From positions 1-14,339 of the forward strand of contig CALWYM010000034.1 of assembly GCA_944385775.1 (NCBI GenBank): a DNA stretch of 14,339 bases. The letters run 5' to 3'. Under the pieces are notes generated by a model. The model saw only the letters and a list, made by a program, of their open reading frames with translations. It had not been told where the DNA came from and ran no database searches. A program made the translations under genes and the position numbers. Positions 1 through 7,021 of this stretch are shown here, one piece after another. Position 1 is the first letter of the stretch; the number at the start of each line of letters is the position of its first letter. Origin of the DNA: an uncultured Oscillospiraceae bacterium (GTDB lineage Bacteria; Bacillota; Clostridia; Oscillospirales; Oscillospiraceae).

Positions 1-1
1 G

Positions 2-352
2 GAGGAGTGCTCCATTCACCCTGTCTATAAGCATAAAATATTAAAGGCCACAGACCTATGTACCATGGTTACCGGAAAGCGCCTCGGTCACCCTGTAAGG
101 AGTCTTCGCACGAGATTTTCAAGGGACTACGCCAAGGCGGAGTACGGCGGAATGAGTGATGAGGAGCTGGAAGCTCTGGGAAGGGGCGCGCTGAGAAAGG
201 CCGTTCAGCAGGGCGACGAAAATGAGGGCTGTTTTCTTTCCGGTCAGGTGGCGGCGGTTGTGAAAAAGGAGCAGCCGGCGGCTCAGATTGTGCGTGAGGT
301 AATAGAGGAAGCTGAGCCTATCCTTCTGGGAGCTGCAAAATGGGTAAAGTAG
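2..352 (+). CDS. fabK: Enoyl-ACP reductase II (FabK), C-terminal part; 5' end outside window
   Basis: The frame is open from base 2 with no start in a sensible place, and 116 residues are visible. They match the C-terminal end of FabK, the FMN-dependent NAD(P)H enoyl-ACP reductase that does the last step of each elongation cycle in many Clostridia and streptococci. Recognisable parts are an EECSIHP segment near the beginning, then MVTGKRLGHPVR, then the final helix region with GALRKAV, GDENEG and LSGQVAAVVKKEQPA, all in the family order. The ATG at 65 lies inside the conserved domain and is not the real start. The FMN-binding barrel core is missing only because the window begins here. The gene overlaps fabD by 13 bases, which points to translational coupling. 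Assignment rests on recalled family motifs. Confidence 0.9.
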   Translation, partial: EECSIHPVYKHKILKATDLCTMVTGKRLGHPVRSLRTRFSRDYAKAEYGGMSDEELEALGRGALRKAVQQGDENEGCFLSGQVAAVVKKEQPAAQIVREVIEEAEPILLGAAKWVK

Positions 353-1230
353 CCTTTGTGTTTTCCGGTCAGGGTGACCAGTACCCCGGCATGGGAAAGG
401 AGCTTTTTGAAAATTATAAGGTGGCAAAAGAAGTTTTTCAGATGTGCGACGCTATCCGCCCGGGCACCTCGGAGCAGTGCTTTTTCGGCAACGCTGAGGA
501 GCTTTGTGAGACGAAAAACACCCAGCCCTGCCTTTTCGCCCTTGAGCTTGCGGCGGCAAGGACTCTTATTGACATGGGTACAGAGGTCAGTTACGTCGCC
601 GGTTTTTCCCTGGGCGAGTTGACCGCAGCGGCTGTAAGCGGATTATTGGACGACGAAACCGGTTTTCGTCTTGTGTGCAGCCGTGGCGAGCTTATGGAGC
701 GTGAGGCGAAACGGTTTCCGGCGTCCATGGCGGCGGTTGTAAAGCTTTCTCCCCAAACGGTAGAGAGAATTTGCGGAGAGTTTTCCCAGGTTTACCCTGT
801 AAACTATAATTGTCCCGGTCAGATAACGGTGTCCGGAACAGCGGAGGAGCTTTTAAAATTTAAAGCGGCGGTAAAAAGCGCCGGCGGAAGAGCCATACCA
901 CTTAAGGTGGGAGGCGGCTTTCACTCACCGTTTATGGATAACGCATGGGCGGATTTTGAAAAAATTCTTAAAAACGTGAATTTTTCCAAAATGAAAATTC
1001 CCCTTTTCTCCGACGTTACGGGAGAGATATACGGTGAAAACCCGGTGAAGCTTCTGTCGGTCCAGATAAAAAGCCCGGTACGGTGGGAGAAAATTGTAAG
1101 GAATATGGTTTCGGAGGGCGTTGACACCTTTATTGAGGTGGGACCTGGAAAGACCCTTTGCAATATGATTGGAAGAACAGACCCAAATGTTACCGCCCTT
1201 AGCGTTACGGAATATTTAAAGGAGAGATGA
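340..1230 (+). CDS. fabD: Malonyl-CoA:ACP transacylase (FabD)
   Basis: This cytosolic enzyme moves malonyl groups from CoA to acyl carrier protein, making the extender unit for fatty acid synthesis. The 296 residues begin with the family signature FVFSGQGDQYPGMGKEL, whose Gln11 shapes the oxyanion hole. The nucleophile elbow reads AGFSLGE with Ser90, where most homologues have GHSLGE. Arg115 in CSRGELM fits the carboxylate-binding arginine, and His195 in GGGFHSPF completes the Ser-His pair. The C-terminal FIEVGPGKTL is also typical. The start at 340 has GGGAG seven bases upstream and lies inside the end of fabK. The stop overlaps the ribosome binding site region of fabG. Length is normal for the family (about 300-310). 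Confidence 0.95.
   Translation: MGKVAFVFSGQGDQYPGMGKELFENYKVAKEVFQMCDAIRPGTSEQCFFGNAEELCETKNTQPCLFALELAAARTLIDMGTEVSYVAGFSLGELTAAAVSGLLDDETGFRLVCSRGELMEREAKRFPASMAAVVKLSPQTVERICGEFSQVYPVNYNCPGQITVSGTAEELLKFKAAVKSAGGRAIPLKVGGGFHSPFMDNAWADFEKILKNVNFSKMKIPLFSDVTGEIYGENPVKLLSVQIKSPVRWEKIVRNMVSEGVDTFIEVGPGKTLCNMIGRTDPNVTALSVTEYLKER
1221..1226 (+). promoter_or_regulatory. Ribosome binding site that decides the fabG start
   Basis: GGAGAG (AAAGGAGAG with the preceding A residues) abuts an ATG at 1227 and lies six bases before an ATG at 1233. Only the second spacing is workable for initiation, so fabG is taken to start at 1233 even though the frame stays open from 1227. Confidence 0.7.
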
Positions 1231-1232
1231 CC

Positions 1233-1961
1233 ATGCTGAGAGGAAAGACTGCGGTAGTTACCGGCGGCTCCCGGGGGATAGGGGAGAGCATTGTACTAAA
1301 GCTCGCCTCCATGGGCGCCGACGTTGCGATTATATACGGCAGCAATACGGCTCTGGGAGAGGACGTAGCCCGGCGCTGCCGTGAGAAATACGGCGTAAAG
1401 GCAGTATCATACCGCTGTGATGTAGCTGATTTTGAAACGGTCAGACAAACCTGCGGCAAAATAAAAGAGGACTTCGGCGGCGTGTACCTGCTTGTAAATA
1501 ACGCCGGAATTACAAAGGACGGACTTGTGGCGACAATGAGCGAAAAAGACTTTGACAAAGTTCTTGACACAAACCTCAAGGGAGCCTTTAACATGATACG
1601 TCACCTGTCCCCTCTTATGATACGGGGCAGGGAGGGGTCAATTATAAATGTGACCAGCGTTTCAGGCATTATGGGAAACGCGGGTCAGGCAAATTACAGC
1701 GCGTCGAAGGCAGGGCTTATCGGGCTTACGAAGTCCGTCGCCAGGGATCTTGCTCCCAGGGGCATACGGTGTAACGCTGTGGCTCCCGGCTTTATTTCTA
1801 CCGACATGACTGCAAATCAGACTGAAAATAACCTTCTTAAGCTTATACCCCTGGGAAAGATGGGTGAAAGGGAGGACGTTGCCCAGGCTGTGGCATACCT
1901 TGCCCCGGCAAAATATGTAACCGGCGAGGTGCTCCGTGTAGACGGCGGCATCGCCATGTAA
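1233..1961 (+). CDS. fabG: 3-oxoacyl-ACP reductase (FabG)
   Basis: This NADPH-dependent short-chain dehydrogenase reduces 3-ketoacyl-ACP to 3-hydroxyacyl-ACP. The 242 residues start with a Rossmann fold: VVTGGSRGIG at 9-17 binds the nucleotide. NNAG at 89-92 follows, then the catalytic set Asn114, Ser142 (NVTSVSG), Tyr155 and Lys159 (YSASK), the APGFI segment and the C-terminal VDGG. All key residues are intact. An ATG at 1227 would add two residues but sits directly against the ribosome binding site, so 1233 is preferred. The gene follows fabD without a gap, and its TAA is part of the AAGGAG that serves fabF. Confidence 0.95.
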   Translation: MLRGKTAVVTGGSRGIGESIVLKLASMGADVAIIYGSNTALGEDVARRCREKYGVKAVSYRCDVADFETVRQTCGKIKEDFGGVYLLVNNAGITKDGLVATMSEKDFDKVLDTNLKGAFNMIRHLSPLMIRGREGSIINVTSVSGIMGNAGQANYSASKAGLIGLTKSVARDLAPRGIRCNAVAPGFISTDMTANQTENNLLKLIPLGKMGEREDVAQAVAYLAPAKYVTGEVLRVDGGIAM

Positions 1962-1972
1962 GGAGAAAGTCA

Positions 1973-3220
1973 ATGAGTGAACCAAGACGTGTAGTTGTAA
2001 CGGGAATAGGCGCCGTAACCCCGCTGGGAAACACGGCGCCGGATACATGGGAAGCCATGAAGACCGGAAAAAACGGAATTTCCCAAATAACTGATTTTAA
2101 CACAGAGGGCTATAAGGCAAAGCTTGCCGCCCGGGTAAAAAACTTTGACCCTAAGGAGTACCTTGGCGTCAACGAGATATTGCGTACCGACCTTTACGCC
2201 CAGTATGCCATTGCCGCAGCACACCAGGCTGTAACTGAAAGCGGTATTGTGGGAAAGGTAGAGCCGGAACGGTTCGGTGTTATTTTCGGTACAGGAATCG
2301 GCGGAATACATACATTTGAGACCGAATATAAAAAGCTTCTTGAAAAGGGACCGAGACGTGTGTCGCCCCTTTTTGTACCAATGATGATAAGCAACATGGC
2401 TTCCGGCATGATAGCCATACGCTACGACTGCCGAAGTACCGTCATGCCGGCGGTAACAGCCTGCGCCTCCGGCTCCGACGCCATTGGCGGCGCGGTTCGC
2501 CTTATCCGCCACGGCTACGCTGACGCGGTCATTACCGGCGGCGCTGAGGCGTCAATCTGTCCTTCAGCCGTTGCGGGCTTTGTGAATATGCAGGCTCTGT
2601 CCACCTCAGAAAATCCCGACGAGGCTTCTTTGCCCTTTGACAAAAGGCGAAAGGGCTTTGTAATGGGTGAGGGTGCCGGGGCGCTGGTTCTTGAGGAATA
2701 CGACCACGCCCTTTCAAGAGGCGCCAGAATTTACGGCGAGGTCTGCGGCTACGGCTCAAGTTGCGACGCCTATCATATAACAGCGCCTCACCCGGAGGGA
2801 CGTGGCGCTGCCGGCGCAATGAAAAACGCCATGACCGAAGCCCACTATGATGACAGTGACACAGTCTATATAAACGCCCACGGTACGGGAACCGCCATGA
2901 ACGACGTGGTGGAGACTAAGGCGATTAAGCTTGCCCTGGGTGAGGAGGAGAGCAGGAAGGCTTTTGTAAGCTCCACCAAGTCCATGACCGGTCATATGCT
3001 GGGAGGAGCGGGGGCGGTGGAAGCCATCGCCTGCCTTTACGCCCTTAATGAGGGCATTGTGCCGCCGACCATAAACTTAAAGGAGCAGGACGAAAAATGC
3101 GACCTTAACTGTGTGCCGATAAGCCCGGTTACCGCGCCCATAACCCTTGCGCTTTCAAATTCCCTGGGTTTTGGAGGACATAACGCCTGTCTTGCTTTCA
3201 GAAAGGTGCAGATTTTATGA
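1973..3220 (+). CDS. fabF: 3-oxoacyl-ACP synthase II (FabF)
   Basis: This condensing enzyme joins malonyl-ACP to the growing acyl-ACP with release of CO2. The 415 residues are full length and show the thiolase-fold layout of FabF: RVVVTGIGAVTPLG at the N-terminus, the nucleophile Cys164 in TACASGSDAIG, His303 in NAHGTGT, Lys336 in SSTKSMTGH with His341, and the gating GFGGHN at 399-404. The Cys-His-His set separates it from FabH-type synthases, which use Cys-His-Asn. No fabH or fabB is present in the window. The start at 1973 has AAGGAG seven bases upstream, overlapping the fabG stop. The end overlaps accB as ATGA. Confidence 0.96.
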   Translation: MSEPRRVVVTGIGAVTPLGNTAPDTWEAMKTGKNGISQITDFNTEGYKAKLAARVKNFDPKEYLGVNEILRTDLYAQYAIAAAHQAVTESGIVGKVEPERFGVIFGTGIGGIHTFETEYKKLLEKGPRRVSPLFVPMMISNMASGMIAIRYDCRSTVMPAVTACASGSDAIGGAVRLIRHGYADAVITGGAEASICPSAVAGFVNMQALSTSENPDEASLPFDKRRKGFVMGEGAGALVLEEYDHALSRGARIYGEVCGYGSSCDAYHITAPHPEGRGAAGAMKNAMTEAHYDDSDTVYINAHGTGTAMNDVVETKAIKLALGEEESRKAFVSSTKSMTGHMLGGAGAVEAIACLYALNEGIVPPTINLKEQDEKCDLNCVPISPVTAPITLALSNSLGFGGHNACLAFRKVQIL

Positions 3221-3624
3221 ATGAGACAGATATTCGCAAATATGCCATGCTTATGAAGGAGCTGGGGCTTACGGGTCTTGAGATAACGGAGGACGGCAGC
3301 AGGGTGCGTCTTGAGCGGCCGAACCGGTCAGCTTCGCAGACGGAGCCGGTTATTTCGGATAATCCGGAGCAAAAGGCGGCGCCGGACTATGTAAGCGTCC
3401 GCTCAAACCTTGTAGGAGTTTTCTACGCCTCCCCGGCGGAAAACGCGCCGCCCTACGTTGCCGTAGGCGACAGAGTCAGAAAGGGTCAGACTCTGTGTAT
3501 AGTTGAGGCAATGAAGCTTATGAACGAGATTACCGCCGAGGAGGACGGAGTTATTTCCCAAATCTGCGCCGCCAGCGGACAGGTGGTGGAATACGGCACA
3601 GAGCTTTTCAGAATTGTGAGGTAA
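3217..3624 (+). CDS. accB: Biotin carboxyl carrier protein of acetyl-CoA carboxylase (AccB)
   Basis: AccB carries the biotin that shuttles CO2 from biotin carboxylase to the carboxyltransferase. The 135 residues have a short N-terminal helix region (DIRKYAMLMKELGLTGLEI), a linker of about 25 residues (38-62) and a C-terminal biotinyl/lipoyl domain. The attachment site is Lys100 in the canonical EAMKLMNEI. The linker is shorter than in the 156-residue E. coli protein, as is common in Firmicutes. The start overlaps the fabF stop as ATGA, and the ribosome binding site (AAAGG, about ten bases upstream) is weak, so reinitiation after fabF is likely. Confidence 0.95.
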   Translation: MNETDIRKYAMLMKELGLTGLEITEDGSRVRLERPNRSASQTEPVISDNPEQKAAPDYVSVRSNLVGVFYASPAENAPPYVAVGDRVRKGQTLCIVEAMKLMNEITAEEDGVISQICAASGQVVEYGTELFRIVR

Positions 3625-3631
3625 AAACTTA

Positions 3632-4048
3632 ATGGGTCGAGATGAAATAATGAAAATCCTGCCCCACAGGGACAATATGCTTCTTATTGACGAGGGGGAG
3701 AACATAGACGGCGAGGCGGTATGCCGCTATTTTGTCCGCGGCGACGAGTTTTTCCTGAAAGGTCACTTCCCCGGAAATCCCATAGTTCCCGGCGTCATAC
3801 TCTGCGAGATAATGGCGCAGTCCGCCTGTGTCTTAATGGGGCGGGAGCTCACGGAGGGAAAGATACCGGTTTATACCGGCATGGACAAAGTCCGTTTCCG
3901 CCACCCGGTAAGACCTGGGGATATGATTGAGGCAAGAAGCCGCATAAAAAGGGCAAAGCCGCCCTTTTATTTCTGTGAAGGACAGATAATGGTGGATGGA
4001 AAGATTTGCGCCTCGGCGCAGTTTTCCTTTGCCGTTACGGGAGAGTAA
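3632..4048 (+). CDS. fabZ: 3-hydroxyacyl-ACP dehydratase (FabZ)
   Basis: FabZ removes water from 3-hydroxyacyl-ACP to give trans-2-enoyl-ACP. The 138 residues form one hot-dog domain. EIMKILPHRDNMLLID is the family start, and KGHFPGNPIVPGVILCEIMAQ holds the catalytic His45 and Glu59. The conserved KVRFRHPVRPGD follows. FabZ rather than FabA is supported by length and by the FPGNP motif. The start at 3632 is chosen because its product begins just before the IMKILPHR block; an ATG at 3650 would cut into it. The ribosome binding site is only a GAGG ten bases upstream. Placement between accB and accC is the usual clostridial order. Confidence 0.95.
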   Translation: MGRDEIMKILPHRDNMLLIDEGENIDGEAVCRYFVRGDEFFLKGHFPGNPIVPGVILCEIMAQSACVLMGRELTEGKIPVYTGMDKVRFRHPVRPGDMIEARSRIKRAKPPFYFCEGQIMVDGKICASAQFSFAVTGE

Positions 4049-4051
4049 GGT

Positions 4052-5362
4052 ATGTTTTCAAAGATACTTGTTGCAAACCGTGGCGAAATTGCCGTGAGGA
4101 TAATAAGAGCCTGTAAGGAAATGGGAGTTTCCACCGTAGCGGTGTATTCACAGGAGGACAGAAACGCCCTTCACGTGGCTCTTGCCGACCAGAGCTACTG
4201 TATCGGAGGAGCCGACGCCGCAGACAGCTATCTCAATGAGAGCCGGATCATAAGCGCGGCTATTCTGGCAGGGGCGCAGGCAATCCACCCGGGCTACGGA
4301 TTTCTGTCAGAAAACGCCCATTTTGCCGGGCTTTGCCGGAAAAACGGTATTGTATTTATCGGACCCGACCCAAAGACCATGGAGGAGCTTTCCGACAAAC
4401 CCGCTCTTAAGGAGCTTATGTCAAAGGCAGGTCTTGATACTATTCCCGGCACAAAGACTCTTTCGGACGTTGAGGAAGCTGTTATCGCCGCCGAAAAAAT
4501 CGGTTATCCCGTTATGATAAAGGCCTGCGCCGGAGGAGGCGGCGGCAGGGGAATACGACTTGTCCTTAAAAGCGACGAGCTTAAGGAAGCGTTTATGGAG
4601 GCACGGAGGGAAGCTCTGGCAGCTTTTGGCGACGGGGGAGTGTATATTGAAAAGTATATTTACCCTGCCCGCCATGTGGAGCTTCAAATTCTGGCTGACG
4701 AGGAGGGCAGCGCTGTCTGCCTGGGTGACCGGGACTGTTCTCTGCAAAGACGGAACCAGAAGCTTATTGAGGAGGCGCCGTCGCCCGGGGTAAATGACCT
4801 TCAGAGAAAAACCATTATGGAAAGGGCGGTAAACGCCGTAAGGAAAATCGGATACGTGGGAGCGGGGACTCTGGAATTTCTCCTTGATGACAGCGGCAAA
4901 TTCTGGTTTATGGAAATGAACGTGCGGCTTCAGGTGGAGCACTGCGTTACGGAAATGCTCACCGGCATAGACATAGTGAAGTGGCAGATACGTATTGCCG
5001 CAGGCATACCTCTGGGCTTTACCCAGAAGGACATACGCCAGACCGGCTCAGCCGTTGAGTGCAGGATAAACGCCGCCGGCTGCGGAACACTTAAAATGCT
5101 TCACGTGCCGGGAGGACCCTCGGTGCGTTTTGATACCTGCCTTGTTCCGGGTACTGCCGTGTCTCCGTACTACGATTCCCTTTTGGGAAAGCTTATAGTC
5201 TGCGCGTCCACCAGGGAGGAGACGCTGAGAAAGCTTCGCGCTGCTCTGTGCGAGCTTGTGATTGAGGGGATAGACACGAATATTGAGGAGCAGCTTTCCA
5301 TCGTTGACGACGACAGGTTTATTTCCGGAAGCTACGATTTAACCTTTATGGGAAACAGGTGA
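4052..5362 (+). CDS. accC: Biotin carboxylase subunit of acetyl-CoA carboxylase (AccC)
   Basis: AccC uses ATP and bicarbonate to carboxylate the biotin on AccB. The 436 residues show the ATP-grasp enzyme in order: ILVANRGEIAVRIIRA, the HPGYGFLSEN block at 79-88, Lys116, Lys157 with the glycine loop GGGGGRG (161-167), the metal-binding Glu275 and Glu288, and NVRLQVEH with Arg292 and Glu296. Arg338 lies in ECRIN. All residues known to be needed for catalysis in E. coli AccC are present. The stretch after ECRINA is about seven residues shorter than in E. coli and lacks the usual EDP...PSPG segment. This accounts for much of the short length. The start has GGAG about eight bases upstream. Confidence 0.95.
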   Translation: MFSKILVANRGEIAVRIIRACKEMGVSTVAVYSQEDRNALHVALADQSYCIGGADAADSYLNESRIISAAILAGAQAIHPGYGFLSENAHFAGLCRKNGIVFIGPDPKTMEELSDKPALKELMSKAGLDTIPGTKTLSDVEEAVIAAEKIGYPVMIKACAGGGGGRGIRLVLKSDELKEAFMEARREALAAFGDGGVYIEKYIYPARHVELQILADEEGSAVCLGDRDCSLQRRNQKLIEEAPSPGVNDLQRKTIMERAVNAVRKIGYVGAGTLEFLLDDSGKFWFMEMNVRLQVEHCVTEMLTGIDIVKWQIRIAAGIPLGFTQKDIRQTGSAVECRINAAGCGTLKMLHVPGGPSVRFDTCLVPGTAVSPYYDSLLGKLIVCASTREETLRKLRAALCELVIEGIDTNIEEQLSIVDDDRFISGSYDLTFMGNR

Positions 5363-5366
5363 TTTT

Positions 5367-6227
5367 ATGGCACTTATAAATTTTTTAAAACCGAAGAACA
5401 AGCTGGAGGAGGGCGGGCGCACCGCCGCGCCGGTACAGCAGGACGCTGGAGAGCCTGAAAAAAGTTGTCCCAACTGCCGGAGAAATATACCTGTGAGCCG
5501 TCTCTGGGCAAACGGTCTTGTATGCTCCTGCGGCTATCATTTCCGCATGAAGGCAAGGCAGCGGATTTCCGTAATTTCCGACAGGGGCACCTTTAAGGAG
5601 CTCTATCCCGGGCTTAAAGCCCAAAACCCACTGGATTTTCCGGGCTACTCCGAAAAGACAGAGACAGTCCGCCTGGCAAGCGGCGAGGAGGAAGCTGTCA
5701 TATGCGGAACCGGGGAAATAGGCGGCGAAAGCTGCTGCCTTTTTGTTATGGAGTCATATTTTATGATGGGCTCCATGGGGTCTGCTGTGGGAGAGAAGCT
5801 TACAATGCTCTTTGAGTACGCCGTGGAGCGAAGGCTTCCCGTAGTGGGCTTTACCGTTTCCGGTGGTGCCAGAATGCAGGAGGGACTTTTATCCCTTATG
5901 CAGATGGCAAAGGTAAGCGCTGCGGTGAAGCGTCACAGCGACGCGGGGCTTTTTTATGTAGTCGTGCTCACCGACCCAACCACCGGCGGCGTAACTGCCA
6001 GCTTTGCCATGGAGGGAGACGTAATCCTTGCCGAGCCGGGGGCTACCGTTGGCTTTGCCGGCGCGAGGGTAATTGAGCAGACAACGAAAAAGCCCCTGCC
6101 CAAGGGCTTTCAAAAATCTGAGTTTCTTTTGGAACACGGTTTTGTAGACGCCATAGTTCCCAGGGCAAATCAGAAAGCGCTTATATCCTACCTTTTAAAA
6201 ATTCACAGCGGGAGGTCAGAACCATGA
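5367..6227 (+). CDS. accD: Acetyl-CoA carboxylase carboxyltransferase subunit beta (AccD)
   Basis: AccD pairs with AccA to transfer the carboxyl group from biotin to acetyl-CoA, giving malonyl-CoA. The 286 residues have an N-terminal zinc ribbon with Cys34 and Cys37 (CPNC), then Cys53 and Cys55. The second pair is CxC (VCSCGYHF) instead of the usual CxxC. The crotonase-like core follows, with MGSMGSAVGEK, SGGARMQEG at 165-173, DPTTGGV at 203-209, and AEPGATVGFAGARVIEQT. The gene starts four bases after accC and overlaps accA by ATGA, so the two carboxyltransferase subunits are translationally coupled. Identity is secure; the spacing of the zinc ligands is the only odd feature. Confidence 0.95.
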   Translation: MALINFLKPKNKLEEGGRTAAPVQQDAGEPEKSCPNCRRNIPVSRLWANGLVCSCGYHFRMKARQRISVISDRGTFKELYPGLKAQNPLDFPGYSEKTETVRLASGEEEAVICGTGEIGGESCCLFVMESYFMMGSMGSAVGEKLTMLFEYAVERRLPVVGFTVSGGARMQEGLLSLMQMAKVSAAVKRHSDAGLFYVVVLTDPTTGGVTASFAMEGDVILAEPGATVGFAGARVIEQTTKKPLPKGFQKSEFLLEHGFVDAIVPRANQKALISYLLKIHSGRSEP

Positions 6228-7021
6228 ACGAGACGCCTTACAGCCGTGTAAAGCTGGCGCGGGACAGCAAAAGACCCACAGGTCTTGACTACATAACCAA
6301 TGTGTTTGCCGGCTTTATGGAGCTTCACGGAGACCGCCGTTTTGGCGACGATAAGGCCATCGTCGGCGGTATCGCCCTTTTAAATGACAGACCCGTTACG
6401 GTAATTGCCATTGAAAAGGGACACACGGCAAAGGAGCGGAGCTACCGCAATTTCGGCGCGCCCCACCCCGAGGGATACAGAAAGGCCCTTCGCCTTATGA
6501 AGCAGGCGGAGAAATTCGGAAGACCGGTAATCTGTTTTATCGATACCTCCGGGGCGTATTGCGGTATCGGCGCCGAGGAACGTGGACAGGGTCAGGCTAT
6601 CGGGGAAAACCTTACGGAGATGAGCACTCTTTGCGTTCCGGTCATATCCATTCTGATAGGCGAGGGAGGAAGCGGCGGAGCGCTGGCGTTGGCTGTTGCC
6701 GACAGGGTATGGATGCTTCAGAACGCGGTCTATTCCGTTATATCCCCGGAGGGCTGCGCCAGCATACTCTGGAAGGACCCGTCAAAAGCGGAGGAGGCTG
6801 CGGCAAGCCTTAAGCTTACCGCTGAGGACGCCAGAGGTCTTGGGGTGGCAGAGCGCATTATATCCGAAAAGGATTTGGGTAAAAAGGAATTTTATGACCG
6901 TATCCGTGATCTTCTTTCATCGGAGCTTGAGACTCTGGGAAAGGATACGGATTTGGTTGGCAGCAGGTATGAAAGGTTCCGCAGCCTGGGAACAGGAGCG
7001 GTTATTAAGGAGCGGCTATGA
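6224..7021 (+). CDS. accA: Acetyl-CoA carboxylase carboxyltransferase subunit alpha (AccA)
   Basis: AccA is the partner of AccD in the heterotetrameric carboxyltransferase. The 265 residues are about 55 fewer than in E. coli, because most of the N-terminal helical extension is missing, as in other clostridial forms. Visible motifs are GDRRFGDD (37-43), NFGAPHPEGYRKALRLM, the substrate region IDTSGAYCGIGAEERGQG (106-123; IDTPGAYPGI in many relatives), GEGGSGGALA (147-156) that forms an oxyanion hole, and VISPEGCASILWKD. GGGAGG lies eight bases before the start. The gene overlaps accD upstream and the ligase gene downstream, each by four bases. Confidence 0.95.
   Translation: MNETPYSRVKLARDSKRPTGLDYITNVFAGFMELHGDRRFGDDKAIVGGIALLNDRPVTVIAIEKGHTAKERSYRNFGAPHPEGYRKALRLMKQAEKFGRPVICFIDTSGAYCGIGAEERGQGQAIGENLTEMSTLCVPVISILIGEGGSGGALALAVADRVWMLQNAVYSVISPEGCASILWKDPSKAEEAAASLKLTAEDARGLGVAERIISEKDLGKKEFYDRIRDLLSSELETLGKDTDLVGSRYERFRSLGTGAVIKERL

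Noticed and set aside
65..352. Separate 95-residue gene starting at ATG 65
   Set aside because: The frame is open back to base 2 and the upstream residues (EECSIHP and so on) continue the FabK domain, so this is the end of fabK.
1227..1232. ATG at 1227 as the start of fabG
   Set aside because: It touches the ribosome binding site GGAGAG with no spacer; the ATG at 1233 has a normal six-base spacing and gives the usual N-terminus.
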